DNA of 64,000 nt from Lacticaseibacillus zhaodongensis. Its GTDB lineage: Bacteria; Bacillota; Bacilli; Lactobacillales; Lactobacillaceae. Under the pieces are notes generated by a model. The model ran no database searches and was not told where the DNA came from. It saw only the letters and a program-made list of their open reading frames with translations. Shown one piece after another: positions 11,090 through 19,023 of the stretch (positions within the stretch are counted from its first letter, which is position 1; every line of letters starts with the position of its first letter). The translations under genes and the position numbers were made by a program. The stretch lies in the NCBI RefSeq assembly GCF_009687905.1, contig NZ_BLBG01000001.1, forward strand, positions 434,001 through 498,000. Reading direction: 5' to 3'.

Positions 11090-11312
11090 TATAATCGGGA
11101 GTGGCAAAGCGGTGCGCGGGAATCCGGTCACCGGTGCGCGGCTCCATACATACGGTGTGGCTAACTAACGGACAGAATCGTTAATAAGGCTTCACTAATG
11201 CGCCCACACTGCAATGCGGTAGCGGGCTGGTGTTCCGTGCCGCGAACGCGGCGGAATGACATATGGAAATGTAACGAGATTGAAGTTTGATGTAGGAAAG
11301 TAGGTTACTTAG
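11090..11312 (+). promoter_or_regulatory. Promoter and long structured leader of cvfB
   Basis: A TATAAT at 11090-11095 lies about 220 bases before the cvfB ATG. The sequence between is GC-rich and can fold into several separate hairpins: CGCG-N5-CCGG-TCA-CCGG-TG-CGCG near 11115-11140; GTGTGG (11155-11160) with CCACAC (11204-11209), enclosing TAACG/CGTTA (11166-11170 / 11179-11183); and TTCC-GT-GCCGCG-AA-CGCGGC-GGAA (11233-11256). The last part before the gene (11260-11312) is unstructured and carries AGGAAAGTAGG. It does not match any riboswitch consensus I know, and I see no start codon with an SD and a sensible ORF inside it. The -10 has no clear -35 partner. Confidence 0.5.
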
Positions 11313-12197
11313 ATGGATTTTAACGGACAGATAGTTGAGGCAGTTGTCTCGGATCATAATGATGACGAAGTGTTCTTGCAGCACGCCGGTGAGACAATGG
11401 GTAGTAGCGCAGAGGAGTACGCGGAAGTACCTGCAAACGGGACGACCGTGCGCGGTTTTGCTTACGAGAATGAGCACCATCAGGCTCGCTTCACGACCAA
11501 GATGCCAAACATTTCCGAATCCGAGTACAGCTTCTGTGAAGTCGTGCAGGTGCGGAAGGACTTGGGCGTTTTCGTTGACGTGGGCTTACCAGACAAGGAC
11601 ATTGTCGTCAGTCTGGACGAACTGCCAGCTGAAACATATCTCTGGCCAGCACGTGGGGACCGTTTACTTGTCCGCTTGTTGATTGACAAGAAGAACCGGC
11701 TTTGGGCTAGCCTGGCCGGTGCGGAAATCTTCCAGCAGCTTGCCCACCGTGCCAAGCCGGACATGCAAAATAAAGATATCGAGGCCACGGCGTACCTACT
11801 CAAGAAGGTGGGGACGTTTGTCTTCACCAGTGACAAGTACATTGGCTTCATCCATCCTAACGAACGGGACGCGGAACCTCGATTAGGGCAGCAACTCAAG
11901 GCCCGGGTTATTGGGGTGCGTGAAGATGGTCAGCTTAACTTGTCCTTGCGTCCCCGTGCCTACGAAGCAATTGACGATGATGCCGCGATGCTCATGGCAA
12001 TGCTGCAACACAGTCATGACGGCCGGATGTGGCTTAGTGACAAGAGCAGTCCCGAAGACATTAAGGCCCAACTTGATATCAGCAAGGGTGCATTCAAACG
12101 GGCGGTTGGTCATTTACTTAAGGCTAAGCTGATTGTGGAAACTGATGGGCACCTGGAATTGGTTAACAAACAGGGTGATGCTGACGCTAAAGAATAA
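11313..12197 (+). CDS. cvfB: S1-type RNA-binding protein CvfB
   Basis: 294 residues, the CvfB/YitL family, an RNA-binding protein that in Staphylococcus affects virulence factor expression. It contains consecutive S1/OB-fold segments (EYSFCEVVQVRKDLGVFVDVGLPDKDIVV at residues about 70-98 is the clearest; QLKARVIGVREDGQLNLSLR at about 193-212 closes another) and a C-terminal winged-helix-like part (DISKGAFKRAVGHLLKAKLI). No enzyme motifs. It heads a run of same-strand genes (xerD, ribT-like, scpAB, rluB) with short gaps, so the structured leader upstream could affect several of them. Confidence 0.88.
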   Translation: MDFNGQIVEAVVSDHNDDEVFLQHAGETMGSSAEEYAEVPANGTTVRGFAYENEHHQARFTTKMPNISESEYSFCEVVQVRKDLGVFVDVGLPDKDIVVSLDELPAETYLWPARGDRLLVRLLIDKKNRLWASLAGAEIFQQLAHRAKPDMQNKDIEATAYLLKKVGTFVFTSDKYIGFIHPNERDAEPRLGQQLKARVIGVREDGQLNLSLRPRAYEAIDDDAAMLMAMLQHSHDGRMWLSDKSSPEDIKAQLDISKGAFKRAVGHLLKAKLIVETDGHLELVNKQGDADAKE

Positions 12198-12220
12198 GGC
12201 GCTGTCCCGATGGTGAATTA

Positions 12221-13102
12221 ATGGAAGATTTGATTGTTGATTTTATTCATTATTTAGATGCGGAGCGTGGTTTATCGCTTGCAACCCAAGACGCATACCG
12301 TCGCGACTTGCAGCGTTATGCTAACTGGCTCGAGGCCAAACACTACGCAAACGTCCCGGATGACCGGGCTGTATTGGCGGATTTTTTTGCCAATGAGGCG
12401 ACGGAACTCGCAACTACCAGCATGGCGCGGGAGCAAAGTGCTTTGCGTAAATTCTATAGTTTTCTGATGCGCCAGGGCGTACTGACGACTGACCCAATGG
12501 AGCTCATTGATGCACCCAAGCCGGCGAAACACCTGCCAACGGTTCTGGACGCTGAGGAGATTGCCCTCCTGCTGAACGCACCCGATGTTGCTAAACCGCT
12601 GGGAATGCGGGACCGCGCGATTTTCGAGCTGATGTATGCAACCGGAATGCGAGTTTCTGAACTGGTGAATTTGCGCATGGATCAGTTGCACTTACCGATG
12701 AATCTGATTCAGGTTGTTGGTAAGGGGGACAAGGAGCGTTTGGTCCCGGTGAGTGATCAAGCCGCAGAGTGGGTGAACCGCTACCTGCGCAGCGCCCGCC
12801 CCCGGCTGATCAGTGGCAGTATTCCACCGGAAGTTTTTTTGAATTTTCACGGTAACAAACTGACCCGGCAAGGCATCTGGAAGAATTTGAAGGCGTACAT
12901 TAACGCCGTGGGAATTCAAAAGGATGTTACGCCTCACACACTGCGGCATTCGTTTGCGAGCAGTTTACTGGAAAACGGTGCAGATTTGCGGGTCGTGCAG
13001 GAGATTCTGGGTCATGCTGACATTAGTACCACGCAGCTGTACACCCACTTGTCCAATGGGCATATCGCTGCGGTGTACCACAAGACGCATCCGCATGGTT
13101 GA
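12221..13102 (+). CDS. xerD: Tyrosine recombinase XerD
   Basis: 293 residues. Works with XerC at the dif site to resolve chromosome dimers before division. The N-terminal SAM-like core-binding domain (residues about 1-85) is followed by the catalytic domain with Arg144 (TGMRVSELVNL), His239 and Arg242 (HTLRHSFAS), His265 (LGHADIS) and the nucleophile Tyr274 (TQLYTHLS), a complete set. It lies 23 bases after cvfB and upstream of the condensin genes scpA-scpB, the usual Firmicute order. The partner XerC is in the same window at 61479. Confidence 0.95.
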   Translation: MEDLIVDFIHYLDAERGLSLATQDAYRRDLQRYANWLEAKHYANVPDDRAVLADFFANEATELATTSMAREQSALRKFYSFLMRQGVLTTDPMELIDAPKPAKHLPTVLDAEEIALLLNAPDVAKPLGMRDRAIFELMYATGMRVSELVNLRMDQLHLPMNLIQVVGKGDKERLVPVSDQAAEWVNRYLRSARPRLISGSIPPEVFLNFHGNKLTRQGIWKNLKAYINAVGIQKDVTPHTLRHSFASSLLENGADLRVVQEILGHADISTTQLYTHLSNGHIAAVYHKTHPHG

Positions 13103-13162
13103 GCCGTGTATGGCTAATTTGGCTTTTGTATGGTAAAGTCAGGTCTAAGTGGGTGAGAATAC

Positions 13163-13552
13163 ATGCTTGTTAACTATAAGGACGATTATAAAAAAATCGC
13201 CATGGGCTTCCTGTCTTACGAACCCGATCTGAAGGACCTTGGAAACCTGAACACGGAGCTTCAGTTGTATACCAATGATAAGACGCATAAACTCTTCCTT
13301 TATCGGGAGGGGGATGCAAACTTTAGCGGGGTCGTTGGCATTGAGTGCGGCGATACCTACGTATTGGTGCGGCATTTGAGCCTATCGCCAGCCGTTCGGG
13401 GTGGGAACACCGTTGATAAGCTGCTGGACGAGTTGAAGAAGAAGGTTAGCCCGCGCAAGATCATGGGTTCGTTAGAGAATACCCCCTTGATCATGAAGTG
13501 GGAAGAACGAAACAAGGAGCAAGTCGATGGCGCTGACCCTAGTTCTAAATGA
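13163..13552 (+). CDS. ribT: GNAT-like protein of the RibT group
   Basis: 129 residues. The length and position directly upstream of scpA match the RibT group, a short GNAT-type acetyltransferase first named from the Bacillus rib operon. Conserved core: FSGVVGIECGDTYVLVRHLSLSP followed by VRGGNTVDKLLDEL, which corresponds to the acetyl-CoA-binding loop and helix of GNAT folds. The substrate is not known and a role in riboflavin synthesis is not shown by sequence; there are no rib biosynthesis genes here. Its last 26 bases overlap scpA, so translation is probably coupled. Confidence 0.7.
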   Translation: MLVNYKDDYKKIAMGFLSYEPDLKDLGNLNTELQLYTNDKTHKLFLYREGDANFSGVVGIECGDTYVLVRHLSLSPAVRGGNTVDKLLDELKKKVSPRKIMGSLENTPLIMKWEERNKEQVDGADPSSK

Positions 13553-14255
13553 TTTTTCGGGGCCGCTGGATCTCTTATGGCACCTAATTAAAGAAAACAA
13601 GATCGATATATACGATATTCCGATCGCCAAAATCACCGAGCAGTACATCGCGTACCTGCGGAGCATGCAGGAGCGTGCCATCGAGGTGGCTGGCGATTAT
13701 TTTGTTATGGCTGCAAGCTTGATGGCCCTCAAGAGTAGGATGCTGCTGCCAACGATTAGTGAAGACGAGGACGAGCCGGAAGCGGAGGACCCCCGTGCCG
13801 ACTTGGTGGCCCAACTGCTGAACTATCAAGTCTACCAGCAGGCGGCCGCTGAGCTGCAGGAGCGGGAGCAAGAACGCAACCATCTGTACAGCAAACCGGC
13901 TTCGCTGCCACCAGCGGATGCGGTCGCTCCGCTAGCGCCAGGTGCTGTTAAGTTGCGCGACCTGACCGCGGCAATGCAACACGTGCTGCAGCGCATCGCT
14001 CGCACTGAGCAGGCGGTTCGGCACATTGAGGTTGAGAGTGTGTCTTTGGATGACAAAATGACACAAATTAGGGAAAAATTGGTGGCAAAGCATCACGCCG
14101 CTTTCTTGGAGCTTATCTCCCTGCCGACCGTGGTGGAGGTGGTCACCACTTTTCTGGCACTACTTGAGATGATGAAGGATGGCGAATTGGTCTGTGCGCA
14201 AGACGGACCAGAAGCTGAAATCGAGATTTACGCGCGAAAGGAGGAATCGGCTTAA
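13527..14255 (+). CDS. scpA: Segregation and condensation protein ScpA
   Basis: 242-residue kleisin subunit that bridges the SMC dimer in the bacterial condensin. N-terminal SMC-neck-binding part (FSGPLDLLWHLIKENKIDIYDIPI), a variable Glu/Asp-rich linker (residues about 75-90) and a C-terminal winged helix that contacts the SMC head. It starts inside ribT and its stop shares one base with the scpB ATG, a tight operon with its direct partner. Confidence 0.96.
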   Translation: MALTLVLNDFSGPLDLLWHLIKENKIDIYDIPIAKITEQYIAYLRSMQERAIEVAGDYFVMAASLMALKSRMLLPTISEDEDEPEAEDPRADLVAQLLNYQVYQQAAAELQEREQERNHLYSKPASLPPADAVAPLAPGAVKLRDLTAAMQHVLQRIARTEQAVRHIEVESVSLDDKMTQIREKLVAKHHAAFLELISLPTVVEVVTTFLALLEMMKDGELVCAQDGPEAEIEIYARKEESA

Positions 14256-14845
14256 TGCTGGGCACAATTGAAGCGGTATTGTATGCCGCCGGGGAGGATG
14301 GCATCGAACTGGGTGCACTGAGCCAAGTGCTGGGGATTTCCAGTGCCGCGACCCGGCAGCAGCTTGGCGAGTACGGACGGACTCTCGACGCCGCACCAGA
14401 TCGGGGCTTGAAACTCCGTAATTCTGATGAACGTTACTACTTAGTGACCAAGCCAGAGTTTGCGGATGCGCTGAAGAAATACTTCCAGGGCCCACCAGCA
14501 ACCGGTTTGTCGCAAGCAGCGCTTGAAGTGCTCGCAATAATCGCCTACAAACAGCCGGTGACGCGCGTGGATATTGATGAAATTCGGGGCGTCCAGAGTT
14601 CTGGGGCCCTGCAGACATTGGTAACTCGGCAGTTGATTGAGGAAGCGGGGCGTTTAGACGCACCCGGACGGCCGATCATGTATGCGACTAGTACGCGTTT
14701 CCTTGATTATTTTGGATTGGAACGAATTGATGATTTGCCGCAGTTAGCTGCAGATCAGGACGCCGGCGTTGAGGGCCAAATGGACCTCTTCGCCCGTAGT
14801 GATGCAGACACAGATGATGCGACGAATGCGGAGGATACAAATTGA
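14255..14845 (+). CDS. scpB: Segregation and condensation protein ScpB
   Basis: 196 residues, two winged-helix domains that dimerise and bind the ScpA linker (TIEAVLYAAGEDGIELGALSQVLGI; then QAALEVLAIIAYKQPVTRVDIDEIRGV, the most conserved stretch of the family). The last 40 residues are an acidic, low-complexity tail (DADTDDATNAEDTN), typical of ScpB. It overlaps scpA by one base and the TTG start of rluB by four. Confidence 0.96.
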   Translation: MLGTIEAVLYAAGEDGIELGALSQVLGISSAATRQQLGEYGRTLDAAPDRGLKLRNSDERYYLVTKPEFADALKKYFQGPPATGLSQAALEVLAIIAYKQPVTRVDIDEIRGVQSSGALQTLVTRQLIEEAGRLDAPGRPIMYATSTRFLDYFGLERIDDLPQLAADQDAGVEGQMDLFARSDADTDDATNAEDTN

Positions 14846-15567
14846 CAGAAGAACGATTACAAAAGGTTATTGCAGAGGCCGGGGTGGCTTCACGGCGGCA
14901 TGCCGAAGAAATGATTGCCCAGGGGCGTGTCACCGTGAACGGTGAAATCGTCACAACCATGGGGGTCAAGGTTGATAGTAACGCGGCCGTGACCGTTGAC
15001 GGAGTACCTTTGACCAGGGAGCAGAAGCAATACTTCCTGCTTTATAAGCCCCGTGGTGTGATTACCGCGGTGACTGATAACAAGGGGCGCAAGACGGTTA
15101 CGGACTTCTTTGATGACGTCCATGAGCGCTTGTACCCAGTCGGCCGGCTGGATTACGATACCTCTGGTCTTCTGATCATGACCAACGATGGCGAGTTCGC
15201 TAATCTGATGATGCATCCGAAGTTCAACATTGATAAGCATTATGTTGCCAAGGTGCAAGGCATTCCTAGCAGCATGGATCTGCAGCCTCTGCGTGCCGGT
15301 ATTACCATTGAGGGGCGCCGGCTGGCGAAGGCCAAGACACAGGTCCTATCGCGTGATAACACCAAGAAGACGGCGATTGTTGAGTTAGTGATCCACCAGG
15401 GGCTGAACCACCAAGTCAAAAAGATGCTCAAAGCGGTTGGTTTCCCAGTCATTAAGCTTTCGCGGACCGCGTTTGGATCTTTGACTCTGAACGGCCTGCA
15501 GCCCGGTGATTACCGGCGCCTCAGCCATAAAGAAGTGAATGAGCTGAAAGAACAAGCAGGTGCTTGA
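14842..15567 (+). CDS. rluB: 23S rRNA pseudouridine synthase RluB family
   Basis: 241 residues. Isomerises a uridine in the peptidyl-transferase region of 23S rRNA. N-terminal S4 RNA-binding domain (RLQKVIAEAGVASRRHAEEMI, residues about 4-60) and a RsuA-type catalytic domain with the signature GRLDYDTSGLLIMTNDG, in which the Asp of GRLDYDT is the catalytic residue. It starts with TTG overlapping the scpB stop (ATTGA). The promoter of the downstream riboswitch unit overlaps its stop codon. Confidence 0.95.
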   Translation: MTEERLQKVIAEAGVASRRHAEEMIAQGRVTVNGEIVTTMGVKVDSNAAVTVDGVPLTREQKQYFLLYKPRGVITAVTDNKGRKTVTDFFDDVHERLYPVGRLDYDTSGLLIMTNDGEFANLMMHPKFNIDKHYVAKVQGIPSSMDLQPLRAGITIEGRRLAKAKTQVLSRDNTKKTAIVELVIHQGLNHQVKKMLKAVGFPVIKLSRTAFGSLTLNGLQPGDYRRLSHKEVNELKEQAGA

Positions 15568-15592
15568 TTAGCACGGAAGTCTTTGTTATGAT
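15564..15592 (+). promoter_or_regulatory. Promoter of the FMN riboswitch / ribU unit
   Basis: TTGATT (15564-15569), a 17-bp spacer and TATGAT (15587-15592) preceded by TGT, an extended -10. The -35 overlaps the end of rluB. Confidence 0.85.
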
Positions 15593-15624
15593 TACTGCGT
15601 AAGCTTGCTTACAAAAAATAAATG

Positions 15625-15745
15625 GTTCGTCTTCAGGGCAGGGTGCAATTCCCGACCGGCGGTAAAGTCCGCTACCCGCATTCGCGGTTGATCCGGTGCA
15701 ACTCCGGAACCGATAGTATAGTCTAGATGGAAGAAGATGGGGCTT
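15625..15745 (+). promoter_or_regulatory. FMN riboswitch (RFN element)
   Basis: Contains the characteristic RFN segments in order: CTTCAGGGCAGGGTGCAATT, CCCGACCGGCGGT, CCGGTGCAACTCCGGAACCG and the closing GATGGAAGAAGATGGG. It senses FMN and here controls the riboflavin importer ribU: when FMN is abundant, the terminator at 15772 should form. The helices around the core (CCGGTGCAACTCCGG, GCGGT..CCGC) are intact. Confidence 0.95.
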
Positions 15746-15771
15746 ATTTCTGTTTGCATACGAAATTAAGT

Positions 15772-15807
15772 CGCCACTACCCTGTATTTTTGGTAGTGGC
15801 GTTTTTT
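15772..15807 (+). terminator. Riboswitch-controlled terminator
   Basis: Ten-bp stem CGCCACTACC / GGTAGTGGCG with a 10-nt loop and a T6 run, located between the RFN core and ribU, hence the expression platform. Confidence 0.9.
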
Positions 15808-15825
15808 ATTTATTACGCAAACAGG

Positions 15826-15851
15826 CCTCCCAGGGGCGAACCACCTGGAGG
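15826..15851 (+). promoter_or_regulatory. Hairpin covering the ribU Shine-Dalgarno
   Basis: CCTCC-CAGG (15826-15834) pairs with CCTGGAGG (15844-15851) with one bulged C. The right arm contains the GGAGG Shine-Dalgarno of ribU, so the hairpin could hide it. This lies after the terminator and would affect only read-through transcripts. Confidence 0.55.
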
Positions 15852-15859
15852 TTTTGTTG

Positions 15860-16435
15860 ATGCACAGTTCTAAATTACACAAAATGGTGGGGATTGCTGT
15901 TCTGGCCGCAATCGGCTTTGTACTGATGAATTTCGCAATTCCCATTATTCCGGCTTTTCCGTTTCTGACCTTGGACCTAAGCGATTTGGTTATTTTGCTG
16001 GCGGTCTTACTCTACGGGGTTAGTGGTGGGGTTGAGGTTGCGCTCATCCGCACCTTGTTGCATTTTGTCATCACGGGTGCAAGTGTTGTCACCTTGATCG
16101 GCGATACAGCCGCCTTCCTGGCCAGCGTGGCCTTCATGCTGCCACTGGCACTCTTAGTTAAGGACAACTACAATTGGCGCCGCGCTCTGACCGGGATCGT
16201 TTTCGGCACCATCGCGCTCACCCTGGTCATGAGCCTGTTGAATTACTTCGTGCTCATGCCGATGTACGTGACGGCACTGGGATTCAAACTGAATGTCAGC
16301 CTCGGTGCTTATGTGCTGACGGGGGTCGTTCCATTTAACCTCATCAAGGGGGTCATTGTGGGAGCGGTCTTCCTGGTTGTTGCGCGGATGCTTAACTGGT
16401 GGCTCGCCCGGAATCGCCAGCAACTTACGCACTAG
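15860..16435 (+). CDS. ribU: Riboflavin ECF transporter substrate-binding protein RibU
   Basis: 191 residues, the membrane S component that binds riboflavin and pairs with the shared EcfA-EcfA'-EcfT energy module (not in this window). Five to six hydrophobic segments are visible. Family features: the N-terminal VGIAVLAAIGFVLMNFAIPI, FPFLTLDLSDLVILLA and the conserved Gly-rich GDTAAFLAS. Start chosen at ATG 15860, nine bases after the start of GGAGG spacing; two TTG codons just before it are less well placed. Controlled by the FMN riboswitch, so made when flavin is short. Confidence 0.94.
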   Translation: MHSSKLHKMVGIAVLAAIGFVLMNFAIPIIPAFPFLTLDLSDLVILLAVLLYGVSGGVEVALIRTLLHFVITGASVVTLIGDTAAFLASVAFMLPLALLVKDNYNWRRALTGIVFGTIALTLVMSLLNYFVLMPMYVTALGFKLNVSLGAYVLTGVVPFNLIKGVIVGAVFLVVARMLNWWLARNRQQLTH

Positions 16436-16570
16436 TAACCGTCAGATAGGTGGATTTTTGTTCACAGTTGGCAGACAAAATTAAGTAAAAAGTATAATCT
16501 ATAGTCGTGGTTCGTAATGAGCTGCGGCTTTTTGTATGGATTTGGCGTAATCATGGAGGGGGGGCCACTG

Positions 16571-17560
16571 ATGATTAGTTTAGACGATATATTGCTTTTG
16601 CTACTCGATGATCAGCCGCAGCGGCCCCTGGGTCTGTGGGGTGTTATTACAGGCCGCAAAACTGCCTCAATCATGTTTGCCGGTTTGCAGCACCAACAAT
16701 TGCACTATTTTGGTTTGCTTGCGGGACTGAGCAAGCCGGATTATCTAGCTGCTGTGCAGCGCTTGCTGACTGCTAAACTTTTGCAGCAGACAGACGAACA
16801 GGTGTGGCGGACCGCTACCGGTCGTGCCCGTTGCGCACAACTGCATGGCATGGCGGCGACACTGGCTAGCTACGACCCCGAGTTAAACGTTCAGCAGTTT
16901 GCACCGCGCTTCTTTCTAGCCGTGCAGGTGCTTTCTGAAGCTAGTTATCAGCAACGCCAATATGTGCCCTTAAGTGCGGACTGGCAGGTGCAGCAGTACG
17001 TTCGCCGTTGGTATCATGGCACCCGGGCTGAACTTGCGGATACGGTTCAGGAGCTCACGGTAATTTTTAGTCAGTTGCATCCCGCAACGGCCGATTATCT
17101 GGCTATGCTGATGATCGGCCATGAGTACGTGGGCAGTGGTGCAGACCAAGATAGCCCCCTGCGGCGCGAGTTGGCACTCTGTGATCTGTTACACACTATT
17201 GAGTCCCGACCTGCCAGTGCGTGGCAGCGGTTGTGGGGCGGGCGGATCAGCCTGCTGCCACCAGCAGCAGCCCAGACCAGTGCGGAATTTTTACGTGGTG
17301 CAAGCGTTCAGGAGTTAGTTGCGCGTAAGCACCGGCGCATCAGTACGATCACTGAACACCTGCAACTTGCCGCAATTATGGGCCAACAGTTACCGCTTGA
17401 CCGGTTTTTGAGTGTGCAGCAACAGGCTGTGCTGGCGACCGCCTGGGCTGGTGGTCAGCGCACATACCAGGAATTGCTAGCGGCGCTACCTGGGGTTGAG
17501 TTCTTACAGGTGCGAATGTTTCAGATTATGATGTACCGGAGGCAAAACAATGCGCGCTGA
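16571..17560 (+). CDS. HTH protein paired with RecQ (YpbB-like)
   Basis: 329 residues from the ATG at 16571, which follows GGAGGGGGG; the open frame extends 54 bases upstream without an RBS. The N-terminal half is divergent; the C-terminal third ends in a helix-turn-helix-like segment (QQAVLATAWAGGQRTYQELLAALPGVEF). Position and length match the YpbB group, which sits immediately before recQ in Firmicutes. It overlaps recQ by 11 bases, implying a shared role in helicase-dependent repair. The exact role is not known. A TATAAT at 16493-16498 may be the promoter. Confidence 0.7.
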   Translation: MISLDDILLLLLDDQPQRPLGLWGVITGRKTASIMFAGLQHQQLHYFGLLAGLSKPDYLAAVQRLLTAKLLQQTDEQVWRTATGRARCAQLHGMAATLASYDPELNVQQFAPRFFLAVQVLSEASYQQRQYVPLSADWQVQQYVRRWYHGTRAELADTVQELTVIFSQLHPATADYLAMLMIGHEYVGSGADQDSPLRRELALCDLLHTIESRPASAWQRLWGGRISLLPPAAAQTSAEFLRGASVQELVARKHRRISTITEHLQLAAIMGQQLPLDRFLSVQQQAVLATAWAGGQRTYQELLAALPGVEFLQVRMFQIMMYRRQNNAR

Positions 17561-18971
17561 AGTTGCGGAACAACTACACAAGTTTGGCTATCAAAATTTG
17601 CGCCCAGGGCAGGATGAAATCATTACTGCGGTACTTGCTGGCCGGGATGTGTTGGGAATTTTGCCAACTGGGAGCGGCAAAACGCTGTGCTACCAGATAC
17701 CGGGGATGTTGCTGCCTGGAATCACCCTCGTGGTGGAACCCCTCTTGGCACTGATGCGGGAGCAGGTGTTGCGGATGCAGGCTAGTGGAGCCGGCAGGGT
17801 AGTGGCGCTCAATTCAAGTTTAGATAAGGCCGACATGCGGGCAATTTTGGCCACGCTGGCGACCTACAAGTTTGTATTTATATCACCGGAATTGCTTAGT
17901 CGCCCGGACGTGTTGAGTGCGCTGACTCGCAGTCCGGTCAGTCTCATGGTTGTTGATGAAGCCCACTGTATTTATCAGTGGGGTCCTGATTTTCGGCCCG
18001 CATACCTGCGTTTGGGCGATTTGCGCGTCCAGCTAGGTTCCTGCCGCGTGCTCGCCTTGACAGCGACGGCGCCAATTTCCGTCCGCGAAGTGATCGGGCG
18101 GCAGTTGCGAATGCAAAATGCTTACGTCTATGCTGCTTCGGTCGATCGGCCGGAACTCTTTCTTGGGGTTGAAGAATATCCGCAAGATGGGCAGGTTACC
18201 GACCGGGTGGGAGCGTTACTGACGCAGGTGCACGGGCCGGCGATTATTTATTGTCGGAGTAAGCACCAGACTGAGGAGTTGGCCGCGCGATTTGCGCATC
18301 TCGCTGGGCGCAAGTGCAACTTTTATCATGCTGGTGTTGATGAGCACAGTCGGATGTTGCGCGAACGCCAATTTATTAACGGCGGCCTTGATACACTGTT
18401 TGCGACGAGTGCCTTTGGAATGGGTGTCGACAAACCTGACGTGCGGATGGTACTTTATTTGGGGGTCCCAGCAACGCTTGAGGATTACCAGCAAGCCATT
18501 GGCCGCGCGGGACGGGATGGACAGCCGGCGGTGACCGCGCTGATTTACAGCGAGCGGGATGTTAGCCGAACTGCACAATTCATTAGTGCGCTGCCCGCGC
18601 CAAGTCTAGTTAATGCAATCTATCGGGACGCTGCTGGGTATGCCAATAGTGACGACGCGCAGATTCAGCTAATTGTGGCGTACCATCAGGCACATTTCAC
18701 GCCGGCAGCGGTGAACGCCGCACTATCTGAGCGCTTAACGGTGCGGAGTAAGAGTTTTATGGCGGTGTTAGACTTCCTACGCGCGGCCGACTGCCATCGT
18801 GCGGCATTGATGCGTCATTTTGACAGTGAGGGAATGGCGCACACTGACGCTTGCTGCGGTCACGTAACGGATGCATTCTTAGCAACACTGCCGGAGCCTC
18901 TGAGACGGTCGCGGCGAGATTTCACCGGTTGGCAAGTTATTTTTAAGCAGATTTTTAACACTCAAGCCTAG
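17550..18971 (+). CDS. recQ: ATP-dependent DNA helicase RecQ
   Basis: 473 residues, the short RecQ form (RecS-like) without the HRDC domain. Unwinds DNA 3' to 5' in repair and fork restart. Q-motif region FGYQNLRPGQDEII at residues about 11-24, Walker A PTGSGKT at 39-45, DEAH at 136-139, TATAP motif III (ALTATAP), and QAIGRAGRDG motif VI. The C-terminal region keeps the cysteines of a RecQ zinc-binding domain (DCHRAAL and DACCGHV) and then ends. It overlaps the HTH gene before it. Confidence 0.95.
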   Translation: MRAEVAEQLHKFGYQNLRPGQDEIITAVLAGRDVLGILPTGSGKTLCYQIPGMLLPGITLVVEPLLALMREQVLRMQASGAGRVVALNSSLDKADMRAILATLATYKFVFISPELLSRPDVLSALTRSPVSLMVVDEAHCIYQWGPDFRPAYLRLGDLRVQLGSCRVLALTATAPISVREVIGRQLRMQNAYVYAASVDRPELFLGVEEYPQDGQVTDRVGALLTQVHGPAIIYCRSKHQTEELAARFAHLAGRKCNFYHAGVDEHSRMLRERQFINGGLDTLFATSAFGMGVDKPDVRMVLYLGVPATLEDYQQAIGRAGRDGQPAVTALIYSERDVSRTAQFISALPAPSLVNAIYRDAAGYANSDDAQIQLIVAYHQAHFTPAAVNAALSERLTVRSKSFMAVLDFLRAADCHRAALMRHFDSEGMAHTDACCGHVTDAFLATLPEPLRRSRRDFTGWQVIFKQIFNTQA

Positions 18972-18987
18972 TCCGTGGGCGTGCATG

Positions 18988-19016
18988 TGCTACAATGATT
19001 CAAGAAGAATAGGGGG
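18988..19016 (+). promoter_or_regulatory. Promoter and RBS of the LysM gene
   Basis: Extended -10 TGCTACAAT (TACAAT at 18991-18996) followed by AGGGGG (19011-19016), seven bases before a GTG start at 19024. Confidence 0.6.
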
Positions 19017-19023
19017 CATTGTT

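Noticed and set aside
11090-11312. RNase P, tmRNA or SRP RNA gene before cvfB
   Set aside because: None of the conserved core segments of these RNAs is present.
13163-13552. Riboflavin biosynthesis gene
   Set aside because: RibT-like name only; there are no rib biosynthesis genes here and the fold is that of an acetyltransferase.
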